Positions 51,547-59,299 of a DNA stretch of 64,000 bases are shown in pieces. The stretch lies in contig OMXV01000006.1 of the NCBI GenBank assembly GCA_900315075.1, positions 38,452-102,451 of the forward strand, given 5' to 3'. Each line of letters starts with the position of its first letter. Positions within the stretch are counted from its first letter, which is position 1. Both the position numbers and the translations under genes were made by a program. Below the pieces are notes generated by a model. It saw nothing but the letters and a program-made list of their open reading frames with translations. It did no database searches and had not been told where the DNA came from. The stretch comes from an uncultured Prevotellaceae bacterium. GTDB lineage: Bacteria; Bacteroidota; Bacteroidia; Bacteroidales; Bacteroidaceae.

Positions 51547-52734
51547 TTATTTGTTTAGTCTCACATTCTCAAATTCTTCAATAGGTTCTCCTCTTTTAAT
51601 ACATTCAGGTACCTCCACATAATATTTTGGTTCACCAAGTCCTATTTCGGGATGTAATAGTATGATGTACTCGCGCAGCAAGTAGTCGGGGTGGAATGAC
51701 ACTTCCTCGAAATATGGTTTACTCTGTGTATCTACACACCATACATTATTGGTTTTGAGAGCGTGCATCTCCTTATATCCGGCATATTCTGATACCAGTT
51801 CATACGAGGAAGGTACAGGCGAGCTGTTGAAAATCCACAGGTCGGCATCACCGGCTCGGTCGAGCACGGTTTCAAAGGTCAAAGCTAAGCTGCCGCTATG
51901 TGTGTCGTCGGCCCAGGCATAGCTGCCGTGGGCATCGGCAATCAGTTGACCAACAGTACTTCGGCCGCCAGCAACATACCAGGTAGAGCCTGTCAGCTTT
52001 TCGGTGATAATTGAGGGGCAGCTCTTCGCCTTGGCTGCCTCAGTTTTCAATGCCTGATATGAGGAATCTACAACCGCAAACAATGAGTCGGCTTCATGCT
52101 CCTTGCCAAAGAGCATCCCATAGAAGCGCATCCATTCAGCACGTCCCAAAGCTGATTTTTCCATGTAGTCGGCACATTCCACATAGGGGATGCCGATGGT
52201 CTCCAGCCGCCCATAGCCGCCAGAGTTCTCGAAGGGCGACAACATGATGATGTCGGGCTCGATGTCGATAATCTTTTCTATCAAGGGACTCATAGCGTCA
52301 CCACAGTCGACTATCTTGCCCGTATTGACACCCTCGTGCACCCAGGGTAGCAACATGTATTTTAAGTCGGCCACACCAGCCACGCTTTGCTCTGCATGAA
52401 GCCATTCCAACAGTTTAGTGTGGGCGCTGGTGAACATGACGCTCCGGCTGACGGGGGTTCGGATGACGGTCACGTCGGATGTGTGTTCAGGCACCACGCT
52501 ATCCTTATCCACCAAAAGGTATTTGTGGAGCGTGGAACCCTCCTTCCAGGGATTGTAGATGGTCACGGTGGCAGCACCACCTTCATGTTTCACAATTTGG
52601 ATAAGAGTGGCGTATTTCATCTGTAACGTATCGCCTGCCATGTCTTCCACCGATTGGCTGCTTTTGCGGCAGGAGATGGTCGTTGAAAAAATCAGTACTG
52701 CGATGACTATTGGGATGATAATTGTTTTTTTCAT
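51547..52734 (-). CDS. ABC transporter substrate-binding lipoprotein (iron/corrinoid type)
   Basis: The protein has 395 residues from ATG 52734, which gives the lipoprotein signal MKKTIIIPIVIAVLIFSTTISC. The mature part is a class III binding protein (BtuF/FecB-like): VTIRTPVSRSV-type strand, IEPDIIMLSPFENSGGYGRLETIGIP, an interdomain helix, and PSIITEKLTGSTWYVAGGRSTVGQLIADAHG. The ligand cannot be told. It forms an operon with the FecCD permease. A -7 element, TACTTTTG (complement of 52781-52788), lies 46 bp upstream. Confidence 0.88.
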   Translation of the reverse strand: MKKTIIIPIVIAVLIFSTTISCRKSSQSVEDMAGDTLQMKYATLIQIVKHEGGAATVTIYNPWKEGSTLHKYLLVDKDSVVPEHTSDVTVIRTPVSRSVMFTSAHTKLLEWLHAEQSVAGVADLKYMLLPWVHEGVNTGKIVDCGDAMSPLIEKIIDIEPDIIMLSPFENSGGYGRLETIGIPYVECADYMEKSALGRAEWMRFYGMLFGKEHEADSLFAVVDSSYQALKTEAAKAKSCPSIITEKLTGSTWYVAGGRSTVGQLIADAHGSYAWADDTHSGSLALTFETVLDRAGDADLWIFNSSPVPSSYELVSEYAGYKEMHALKTNNVWCVDTQSKPYFEEVSFHPDYLLREYIILLHPEIGLGEPKYYVEVPECIKRGEPIEEFENVRLNK

Positions 52735-52780
52735 TGTTTTTATAAGGACTGGTGTTCTTGTGAACTCAATTATTCCACTG

Positions 52781-52839
52781 CAAAAGTACTCAAAAAAGTG
52801 ACATGATAAGCCTTTTTTCATGAATTTTTGCTATTTTTG
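52781..52839. promoter_or_regulatory. Divergent -7 elements: ABC operon (-) and SanA-like gene (+)
   Basis: TACTTTTG on the minus strand (complement of 52781-52788) and TATTTTTG on the plus strand (52832-52839) both match TAnnTTTG. Neither has a clear TTG at the ideal spacing. Confidence 0.6.
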
Positions 52840-52878
52840 CAGCCGATACAGGTTGATTAGAAATATAGTCTCAACAAA

Positions 52879-53493
52879 GTGGATATTACTAAAAAAAGAA
52901 AACTAATCAAAGGGGTGAAGTTGACTTCCATACCCATTGCCGTCTGCCTTTTGGGTACGGTTACTGCAAATATTGTAGTCAATTCTTTCGCAAAAGGAAA
53001 GATTTTTGACAACGTTGCCGATGTGCCACATCGCAATGTGGCATTATTACTCGGTACTGCCCCAATCACTCAGAGTGGCAATCCCAGTTCGTACTATGTG
53101 AATCGCATCGAGGCGGCAGCACAATTATATCATGCTGGGAAATACGACCACATCATTGTAAGCGGAGGGGTTTACGATGAGTGTAATGAGCCTGAATCTA
53201 TGAGAAATGACTTGATTCAACGAGGTGTTCCCAATAGTGTCATCATACTTGATTATGAGGGTGATCGCACCATCTATTCCATCGAAAGAGCTAAAAATGT
53301 CTTTCATGCCGACTCCATCATTATCATCTCTCAGGAGTTTCACAACAAGCGTGCCATTTACCAGGCTCGGCATTATGACTTAGATGCTGTGGCTTTTAAT
53401 GCTGCTGACTCTCCCTATAGTTCATCGAGATGGAAAAACCATCTGCGCGAATATTTAGCGCGTATCAAAGCGGTTTTAGAAGTTGGCTTTTAG
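52879..53493 (+). CDS. SanA/YdcF-like DUF218 membrane protein
   Basis: The protein has 204 residues from GTG 52879; no in-frame ATG lies close by. One N-terminal membrane helix (about 15-35) anchors a DUF218 domain with VALLLGTAP, IIVSGG, DYEGDRTIYSIERAKNVF and ISQEFHNKRAIYQARHY. SanA proteins affect envelope permeability and vancomycin entry in enterobacteria; the biochemical role is not settled. The promoter is at 52832. Confidence 0.85.
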   Translation: MDITKKRKLIKGVKLTSIPIAVCLLGTVTANIVVNSFAKGKIFDNVADVPHRNVALLLGTAPITQSGNPSSYYVNRIEAAAQLYHAGKYDHIIVSGGVYDECNEPESMRNDLIQRGVPNSVIILDYEGDRTIYSIERAKNVFHADSIIIISQEFHNKRAIYQARHYDLDAVAFNAADSPYSSSRWKNHLREYLARIKAVLEVGF

Positions 53494-53507
53494 CTTTTAG
53501 TTGTTAT

Positions 53508-53552
53508 AATCGATATAACGTAATGTCGATATGTCGATATATCGAAATCTCT
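53508..53552. repeat. Short 8-bp repeat patch (TGTCGATA)
   Basis: Two to three degenerate copies of TGTCGATA form a small self-complementary patch after the SanA-like stop codon. The rest of 53494-53684 shows nothing notable. Confidence 0.5.
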
Positions 53553-53684
53553 AATCTCAATCAATGCCAATGGGCGGTTCCTGCGTGATAAATTCAAGTC
53601 AAAAAAATAGATGTGTCAAAAAATGGTGAATGTGTTCAAAACCATTCATGCTCAATCTTTCTTTCGGACATGTGGAGATACTCC

Positions 53685-54080
53685 TCACAATCCTTTTTCA
53701 TGGAGCCATTCTTCAATACTTGTTTTGAATTGGTCATCGGACATCGTGAAAACATGCCCAAAGGCTCCCACACTCACAATTTTACCATTGGGTAGGCGAC
53801 CGATACTGACAACACCATAGTTGCTCACATCGATGCTAAGGTCGATACCTATTAATTGTGCAATATTGTTGAGAAGGCCATCAGGACTGGTGGCGCTCTT
53901 AACTATTATTTTGATGGCTGGACCCAATTTATTGATAACAGGCACATCGATGTTCTCAATGTTATTACCAAATGCTGTGGCAAAAGCCTCTTGATGCTTA
54001 TCCTCTTTGGGGCATGTGACAAACATTGCAACCAACAATAGAAGTAAAAATACCCATGGCCAAATTCTTCTTTTCTTCAT
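53685..54080 (-). CDS. Small membrane-anchored protein (possibly DUF4359)
   Basis: The protein has 131 residues. An N-terminal helix (WPWVFLLLLLVAMFVTC) ends in a Cys-Pro-Lys that is not a clean lipobox, so it may be an anchor instead. The rest has KHQEAFATAF, a central helix and GVVSIGRLPNGKIVSVGAFGHVFTM. This resembles DUF4359 proteins in outline. Function unknown. The -7 element TACCTTTG (complement of 54134-54141) lies 54 bp upstream. Confidence 0.65.
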   Translation of the reverse strand: MKKRRIWPWVFLLLLLVAMFVTCPKEDKHQEAFATAFGNNIENIDVPVINKLGPAIKIIVKSATSPDGLLNNIAQLIGIDLSIDVSNYGVVSIGRLPNGKIVSVGAFGHVFTMSDDQFKTSIEEWLHEKGL

Positions 54081-54133
54081 AATACCATCATTTTATTGTT
54101 TCGACATTTTTTATATTACATTCATGCTGGCCA

Positions 54134-54141
54134 CAAAGGTA
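54134..54141 (-). promoter_or_regulatory. -7 element of the small membrane protein gene
   Basis: The complement, TACCTTTG, matches TAnnTTTG. Confidence 0.6.
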
Positions 54142-54169
54142 ATCTTTTTTGTTTGAAATGAGGCCTATA

Positions 54170-54244
54170 GGCATAATAAACTTTGAAAATAAACTGGGGT
54201 TTTCACACTGTTTTGCAATTACTAACAGTGGTCATTATTATGCC
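54170..54244. other. Two-tier inverted repeat (possible structured RNA or small element)
   Basis: Outer arms GGCATAATAA (54170-54179) and TTATTATGCC (54235-54244) are a perfect 10-bp match. Inside them CACTGTT (54206-54212) pairs with AACAGTG (54224-54230). An alternative pair, ACTGGG/CCCAGT (54193-54198 and 54243-54248), competes with the outer stem. There is no T-tract, so it is not a simple terminator. Confidence 0.45.
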
Positions 54245-54296
54245 CAGTGTTATTTCAATAAATAGGTAGTCATAATTAGATGATAGTATTTTATGA

Positions 54297-55343
54297 TTAC
54301 TTACTTATCTTTTTCAATTCAGTCTGATGCTCTTTGACCGCATTCTCGCCCTCTTGAATCATGTATTCGCAACGATTGAAATCAGAGATATCGCAGCCAT
54401 CTAAATTCACATGGATGTAGATAAGCGAGTTGTCAGTCTCAGCCTCTTTTATAAAACCATGTCGCAATTCTTCGTCAGGACGACTATCGACCCAATTCAT
54501 AATAGGAGCTATATATGGTATCTTATGGAGTAGCATCGGAAGTAATTCGAGTATAGATAAATTAGTTACAGATGATACTATCGATATTAATTCATCAACA
54601 GGCACTTCATTGTTTAAAATATTACTGTCGTTTTCTACGTCGATGGCTATAATAAAGTCGGGTTTTGGCGACATTTCTCTCACCACATCTATAGGCAAGT
54701 TGTTAACTATCCCACCATCATATAAAGCCATCCCCTCATGATACCACGGCGTTGCGTAAATTGGATGCGACATTGACGCTGTCACAGCATTGGCCACAAC
54801 ACCTTTATTAAATATATAAAGAGAATCATCGTATTCGCTTACCCAAGTGGCTGTGCAACAGAAAGGTATTTTTAGCTTTTCAAATACACGACAGTTTTTT
54901 TGTTCCATTTTTGAGTAGAGTGAGTCGCGAAAATACGGACGGCGAATCAGCCCTGACCAGTGGTATGAATTCTCACTGTTGTCTGTGAATAACTTCCACT
55001 TGTTGATAGAATCTTTGTCAAATATTTTCATCCATTTTTCATGGAGCATAAAATCCTCAATTTCGTCAGGAGTATAGCCAGCTGCGTAAAGACTGCCAAT
55101 AACTGCTCCCATACTGCTGCCTGCGATGCAGTCGATTTTGATACCCATTTTTTCAAGTTCTCTCAAAACGCCAATTTGGGTTGAACATTTTGCACCTCCA
55201 CCACCTAATACTAAACCTATTTTAGGTCGATTCGGGTCTTCTTCTCCTTCTTTGATATCTTTTTTGTTACAAGATAAAAGAGTCAGCATGATAAGCAATG
55301 CCGACAACATATTTGAATTGAATGTGAATGAGCGAAACTTCAT
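54297..55343 (-). CDS. Patatin-like phospholipase, predicted lipoprotein
   Basis: The protein has 348 residues. The lipobox TLLSC ends a hydrophobic N-terminus. The patatin domain has the oxyanion loop LVLGGGGAK (about 45-52), the nucleophile Ser77 in GSSMG, and the catalytic Asp in YDGGIVNNLP. Such enzymes hydrolyse acyl chains of phospholipids. As a lipoprotein it would act on envelope lipids from the periplasmic side. It starts 3 bp after the upstream lipoprotein gene. Confidence 0.88.
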   Translation of the reverse strand: MKFRSFTFNSNMLSALLIMLTLLSCNKKDIKEGEEDPNRPKIGLVLGGGGAKCSTQIGVLRELEKMGIKIDCIAGSSMGAVIGSLYAAGYTPDEIEDFMLHEKWMKIFDKDSINKWKLFTDNSENSYHWSGLIRRPYFRDSLYSKMEQKNCRVFEKLKIPFCCTATWVSEYDDSLYIFNKGVVANAVTASMSHPIYATPWYHEGMALYDGGIVNNLPIDVVREMSPKPDFIIAIDVENDSNILNNEVPVDELISIVSSVTNLSILELLPMLLHKIPYIAPIMNWVDSRPDEELRHGFIKEAETDNSLIYIHVNLDGCDISDFNRCEYMIQEGENAVKEHQTELKKISK

Positions 55344-55346
55344 AGT

Positions 55347-55820
55347 TTAATCCTCTTTATAATTGATGGTTTGTGTGGTGTCATCCCAATACTTTTCACC
55401 TTTCTTTTCAAAAGTTATTCTATATTCGTCTCGGGCAATTCGTGTAATGGTGGCTTTGTATTCTGTTTCCTCTGTCTTTTCTCCAGATTTCTTTTTATAG
55501 TAAGTTAATGGTCCTGTTGCAAATACAGTACTGTCGTCTTCTATTGAAAAATCTTCTACAAACAAACTCTTGAATCGTTTTTCAAACTTAGCTTCATAAT
55601 ATACTTTGCAGAATTGATTAAGCAAACCATCGTATAAATTGCTGTCCGTAGGCATTGGACCTAAATCTTTGTGAGAATCAGAGTTGTTTGTTTCCTCTTC
55701 ATTCGTAAAATATTTTGAGGGGTCATAAGTAAAACCACTCTTCTTTCCGCATGAGACAATCAAAAAGATTGTTGACATCAAAAGTAATAATTTGGTTCTC
55801 ATATATCTCTTATTATTCAT
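55347..55820 (-). CDS. Hypothetical lipoprotein upstream of the patatin gene
   Basis: The protein has 157 residues from ATG 55820, or 151 from ATG 55802; the second start (MRTKLLLLMSTIFLIVSC) gives a more typical lipoprotein signal. The globular part has LYDGLLNQFCKVYYEAKFEK and a C-terminal beta region (ARDEYRITFEKKGEKYWDD). I do not recognise the family. It is co-transcribed with the patatin-like lipoprotein, 3 bp apart. Confidence 0.7.
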   Translation of the reverse strand: MNNKRYMRTKLLLLMSTIFLIVSCGKKSGFTYDPSKYFTNEEETNNSDSHKDLGPMPTDSNLYDGLLNQFCKVYYEAKFEKRFKSLFVEDFSIEDDSTVFATGPLTYYKKKSGEKTEETEYKATITRIARDEYRITFEKKGEKYWDDTTQTINYKED

Positions 55821-55834
55821 ATTGATTTATGATG

Positions 55835-55842
55835 CAAAAATA
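55835..55842 (-). promoter_or_regulatory. -7 element of the lipoprotein-patatin operon
   Basis: The complement, TATTTTTG, matches TAnnTTTG and lies 15 to 33 bp before the two possible starts. Confidence 0.6.
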
Positions 55843-56027
55843 AATAAAATCCACGAATTATAAGCCAGTTTAATAAAGAATTCAGTTTTCCATAGGATAA
55901 AAATGTAAAAGTCAATTCAAAGAGTTTGATATATCTAATCAGAACCCCAATGATATGTGTACTCACTAAAAAGTGTTAAGAATGAAGAATTAATAATACA
56001 TTTTTTTCCTGTCGGAGTTTTTATAAG

Positions 56028-56035
56028 TATTTTTG
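56028..56035 (+). promoter_or_regulatory. -7 element of the YbjQ-like gene
   Basis: TATTTTTG matches TAnnTTTG, 51 bp before the ATG at 56087. Confidence 0.6.
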
Positions 56036-56086
56036 CACGAAATATGATTTTATACATAATAATTCAATATCTTTTATTTATACATT

Positions 56087-56404
56087 ATGCTAATTTCAAC
56101 AACACCCACCATTGAAGGTTATCCCATCAAACAATATCTTGGGATTGTGACAGGAGAGACAATTATCGGTGCCAATGCCATCAAGGATATTAAGGCGGCG
56201 TTTACTGACTTTTTCGGAGGCAGAAGCAGCGCATATGAGCGCACGATACAAGAGGCTAAGCAGACAGCATTGAATGAAATGAGCCAGCAGGCAGCTCAAA
56301 TGGGTGCCAATGCTATTGTTGGGGTGGATCTCGACTACGAGACCATCGGTAGTTCCAACTCTATGCTCATGGTGGCATGTAGCGGTACGGCCGTCATCGT
56401 TTAA
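56087..56404 (+). CDS. YbjQ/UPF0145 family protein
   Basis: The protein has 105 residues, the family's usual size. It shows TPTIEGYPIKQYLGIVTGE, the FFGGRSSAYE loop and QAAQMGANAIVGVDLDYE, which identify the family. Members form pentamers and have been called heavy-metal-binding, but the function is unproved. It is cytoplasmic and probably monocistronic. Confidence 0.92.
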   Translation: MLISTTPTIEGYPIKQYLGIVTGETIIGANAIKDIKAAFTDFFGGRSSAYERTIQEAKQTALNEMSQQAAQMGANAIVGVDLDYETIGSSNSMLMVACSGTAVIV

Positions 56405-56482
56405 ACGCAGATGCCAATTTGTAAACGATACAAAAAATAATAAAAAATTGCAAATTTTTTGACCTCTGTCCTACAAAATCCC

Positions 56483-56508
56483 TAATTTTGTAGTCGATTA
56501 TATTTTTG
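56483..56508 (+). promoter_or_regulatory. Two overlapping -7 elements upstream of the FMN-binding gene
   Basis: TAATTTTG (56483-56490) and TATTTTTG (56501-56508) both fit TAnnTTTG, about 100 bp before the ATG at 56604. Confidence 0.5.
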
Positions 56509-56603
56509 CCTATATTGGATGTCTTAAGATTTAGGAGAATTATAGGTATGTGTTTGAACTCTTGTAGCTCCTGAATTCTTGAACTCCCTAATTAATTAAG
56601 AAC

Positions 56604-57002
56604 ATGAAAAGGAATACATTTTTTAAATCTGCTACAGCACTGATTTTTGGCGTCTTGATGAAGAGCGCTATGCCTGGCGATGAGCCACTCACACGCAATG
56701 GTAAACAGTATATCATTAATACTACTACCATCTCTAAGAGTGTGAAAGGGTATTTGGGAAATACACCCTTGAAAATTTATATCACCAATAATAAAATTGA
56801 TAAAATCGAGGCACTTCCCAACAAGGAAACTCCAAAGTATTTTCTGAAGGTGAAAAACCAAATGCTGGATAAGTGGAATGGAATGACCGTGACCAAAGCC
56901 CTCACAGCAGATGTTGATGGGGTAACAGGCGCTACCTTCTCATCCGACGCCGTGAAGAAAAACGTAAAATTGGGTTTGGAATATTATAAGGCACATAAGT
57001 AA
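56604..57002 (+). CDS. FMN-binding domain protein (covalent flavinylation target)
   Basis: The protein has 132 residues. An N-terminal hydrophobic segment (about 8-20) looks like a signal or anchor. The FMN_bind domain ends with DVDGVTGATFSSDAV, which matches the D-x-V-[ST]-GAT-x-[ST] site where ApbE attaches FMN to a Thr or Ser. This predicts an extracytoplasmic flavoprotein that moves electrons. The membrane ferredoxin at 59300 is a possible partner, but no ApbE gene is in the window. Confidence 0.85.
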   Translation: MKRNTFFKSATALIFGVLMKSAMPGDEPLTRNGKQYIINTTTISKSVKGYLGNTPLKIYITNNKIDKIEALPNKETPKYFLKVKNQMLDKWNGMTVTKALTADVDGVTGATFSSDAVKKNVKLGLEYYKAHK

Positions 57003-57050
57003 GGTTTTGAGGTTATATTATCTATTTTCCTCATATACCATAATATATTA

Positions 57051-57090
57051 AGAGGCACAGAGATTTATAATTTCTGTGCCTCTATTTTTT
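57051..57090 (+). terminator. Rho-independent terminator after the FMN-binding gene
   Basis: AGAGGCACAGA (57051-57061) pairs exactly with TCTGTGCCTCT (57073-57083), followed by ATTTTTT. The hairpin also serves the convergent LolA-like gene. Confidence 0.9.
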
Positions 57091-57112
57091 ATCTATTGAA
57101 GAAAGGTTATCG

Positions 57113-57760
57113 TTACTTTCCCTTCTCAAACTTATATTCCTTGTATCTGTCTTTGGGGAATTCAAAGATGTGGTCGCTGATGCCGCCGCTACGAAAATTG
57201 GTGATTTTGACAGTGGTCCAGAACCATAGCACTTTGATTTTCAGACTTTTCGGTGCGTATGTGTCCTTTTCAATAATGGCTTTTAAATGTTTGATGCCTT
57301 TGACATCCTTTTTTGCATTCAAGGTTATAACATAGTAGTATTGAGGACTCTTGTCGATAGAATAGGTGTAGTCCTCAAGATTGAAGGTGAATTTGCTCAT
57401 GTATTTGTCGCTGCGAGGTGCATTGGCATCGTATTCGGTCACAGTCTTCTTTTTCATATCCACCCAGTAGTCTGTAACACCATTGTTCCAACTCAGATAG
57501 CGGGCTTCTTGAAAACGACTTTTCTTACCTTTAATCCAGATAGTGCCATTGGTTTTCAAAATGCCAACAATGTTGACGTCATAGTGCAGTGTGCTGCCCT
57601 GTGGGCCATACACCTTATTATATACAATATCGAATACCCGCCGGGCCTCTTTTTGATTCTCGGCAGACTGCGACCAAGCAGCAAAAGGAAGGAAATAAAA
57701 TAGACATAGCAACGTTACAAAATGTGTAACAGCAGGTTTGCGAATTGTCTTTTTGTTCAT
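57113..57760 (-). CDS. LolA-like outer-membrane lipoprotein carrier protein
   Basis: The protein has 215 residues with a signal peptide ending ...PFAAWSQ. The mature domain has a LolA/LolB-like beta-sheet pattern: GTIWIKGKKSRFQEAR, TDYWVDMKKKTVTEYDAN, YYYVITLNAKKDVKGIKHLKAII and the PKSLKIK strand. It would be periplasmic and carry lipoproteins or another lipid-like cargo. It differs from canonical LolA and may be a specialised member. It follows the PfkB kinase by 4 bp. Confidence 0.75.
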   Translation of the reverse strand: MNKKTIRKPAVTHFVTLLCLFYFLPFAAWSQSAENQKEARRVFDIVYNKVYGPQGSTLHYDVNIVGILKTNGTIWIKGKKSRFQEARYLSWNNGVTDYWVDMKKKTVTEYDANAPRSDKYMSKFTFNLEDYTYSIDKSPQYYYVITLNAKKDVKGIKHLKAIIEKDTYAPKSLKIKVLWFWTTVKITNFRSGGISDHIFEFPKDRYKEYKFEKGK

Positions 57761-57764
57761 CTTT

Positions 57765-58655
57765 TTATCGGGTCTTAATAATGTTTAGAATATCATTGAT
57801 GGTGCCGTCAAACGGTCCGTTGTGTTCTAATTTCAATGTACACATCGCTGCAGCAAAACGCCCACATTCATCGTAGGGACGCCCCTGCGCACGGCAGTAG
57901 AGATAACCGGCAGAGTAAGTGTCGCCACAACCCGTGGCATCGATGGTTTCGCGGGGAGGATAGGCTGGAATCTCATAAAACTTCCCCTCAGCATAGATTA
58001 GCGAACCATAGCTGCCCAAAGTGATGACCACTTCACGGACACCCCATGAGGCTATCTTTTTGGCCACCTCTCGCGGCGACTTCAGACCTGTCACCACCTC
58101 CATCTCATGCTCATTCAGCTTTAGGATGTCGGTGTGGTTCAGCACCTCGTATTTGTCATGCCAATCTACTGCATAGACATGTTTGTCGCGAACCTCACGT
58201 AAGAATCCCTGCACGTCTATCGAGACCATTCCACGGTGGGCGGCTTCCTTGATAAGATCGACAGAGAAATCATCGGCAAGCAAAGAACCGAAATGGTAAA
58301 TGCGTGCATTGATGTGTTTCAGGTGCTCAATTGTGAATGGATCAGATTTTGAGAGCACACGTTGTGTGCGGTTGTTTTGGTTTTCACCATATTTGTTTTC
58401 AAAAAACACCGTCTCGCGGCTTTTATGACATACAACGTCGATGCCGGCGGCACGCATGTCGTCAACCACTGCCATATCCTTCTCTGCCATCGAGGTCACC
58501 AGTTTATACGATACTTTTGAGGGTAGATGGCTGATACCATAGGAAAAGTAGAAAGAAGTGCCCCCATTCATATACACCTCGTTGAAAGGGGTGATGATTT
58601 TGTCGAGGGTAATATGGCCGATGCAGCAGATGTCTGTCTTGTCGAAATGATGCAT
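57765..58655 (-). CDS. PfkB-family carbohydrate kinase
   Basis: The protein has 296 residues. The N-terminal GHITLDKII and NGGTSFYFSYGISHL match the PfkB start, and the C-terminal motif DATGCGDTYSAGYLY contains the anion hole and catalytic Asp. Members phosphorylate sugars or nucleosides; the substrate here is not evident. It forms an operon with the LolA-like gene and has a complete promoter at 58696-58725. Confidence 0.9.
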   Translation of the reverse strand: MHHFDKTDICCIGHITLDKIITPFNEVYMNGGTSFYFSYGISHLPSKVSYKLVTSMAEKDMAVVDDMRAAGIDVVCHKSRETVFFENKYGENQNNRTQRVLSKSDPFTIEHLKHINARIYHFGSLLADDFSVDLIKEAAHRGMVSIDVQGFLREVRDKHVYAVDWHDKYEVLNHTDILKLNEHEMEVVTGLKSPREVAKKIASWGVREVVITLGSYGSLIYAEGKFYEIPAYPPRETIDATGCGDTYSAGYLYCRAQGRPYDECGRFAAAMCTLKLEHNGPFDGTINDILNIIKTR

Positions 58656-58695
58656 GATATCTCTTATAGACTCACTTTAATGGTTGAAAAGTTTG

Positions 58696-58725
58696 CAAAA
58701 TTACAAAATCACTTTCGCATAGGCA
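58696..58725 (-). promoter_or_regulatory. Promoter of the PfkB-LolA operon
   Basis: On the minus strand TAATTTTG (complement of 58696-58703) has TTG (complement of 58723-58725) 19 bp upstream. Confidence 0.75.
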
Positions 58726-58740
58726 AATTTTAATTCATTT

Positions 58741-58774
58741 TTGTCCATTTTATGCGAAAAATGGAGTATCTTTG
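58741..58774 (+). promoter_or_regulatory. Promoter of the Fur-family gene
   Basis: TATCTTTG (58767-58774) matches TAnnTTTG; TTG at 58741-58743 is 23 bp upstream, slightly long. The region between the two divergent -7 elements is only about 65 bp and could hold a Fur-type operator. Confidence 0.6.
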
Positions 58775-58791
58775 CAATGTATAAAGACTAA

Positions 58792-59241
58792 GTGCCAAAT
58801 AATGTCAAATTAATCAATCTCATGCCTCCCGATCAATATGCCTCGCTGCTTGAAGACCACGGTATCAAGCCTACTGCCAATCGTATCGTCATAGCTAAAG
58901 CCTTGGCAACCATCGACCATCCTATGTCGCTCAGCGAGTTAGAGTATTTAATCCTAACCATCGACAAATCTGGGATATTCCGCACACTCACGTTGTTCCG
59001 CGAATGTGGACTGGTGCATGCCATCGACGATGGGGAAGGGACAAAATATGAACTTTGCCGTAGCCATCACGATACACATGATGACGACACACACGTGCAT
59101 TTCCATTGCGAATGTTGCCATACTACTTTCTGTTTAGACGATATCCCTATTCCCGAGGTGTCTCTTCCAGAAGGCTATTTGCCACAAACCACCAACTACA
59201 TCGTTAAGGGGCTATGCCCAAAGTGTGCTGTGCGAGATTAG
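58792..59241 (+). CDS. Fur-family metalloregulator
   Basis: The protein has 149 residues from GTG 58792; ATG 58822 would give 139 and a more usual leader. The winged helix holds TANRIVIAKALATIDHPMSLSELE and GIFRTLTLFRE. The metal site is HVHFHCECCHTTFC, with a second CPKC at the C-terminus for structural zinc. Fur proteins repress iron or zinc uptake, or respond to peroxide (PerR). The following genes encode Fe-S proteins, which suggests an iron or redox link. Confidence 0.88.
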   Translation: MPNNVKLINLMPPDQYASLLEDHGIKPTANRIVIAKALATIDHPMSLSELEYLILTIDKSGIFRTLTLFRECGLVHAIDDGEGTKYELCRSHHDTHDDDTHVHFHCECCHTTFCLDDIPIPEVSLPEGYLPQTTNYIVKGLCPKCAVRD

Positions 59242-59243
59242 GT

Positions 59244-59285
59244 TTCAATTTTCAATCTTCAATTTTCAATCTTCAATCTTCAATA
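59244..59285. repeat. 7-bp tandem repeat (TTCAATY x 6) in the leader of the ferredoxin-fusion gene
   Basis: Six contiguous units of TTCAAT[T/C/A] fill the gap between the Fur stop and the next start. The same unit recurs at 60838-60872, on the other side of that gene. Confidence 0.9.
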
Positions 59286-59299
59286 TTCATACATCGCCA

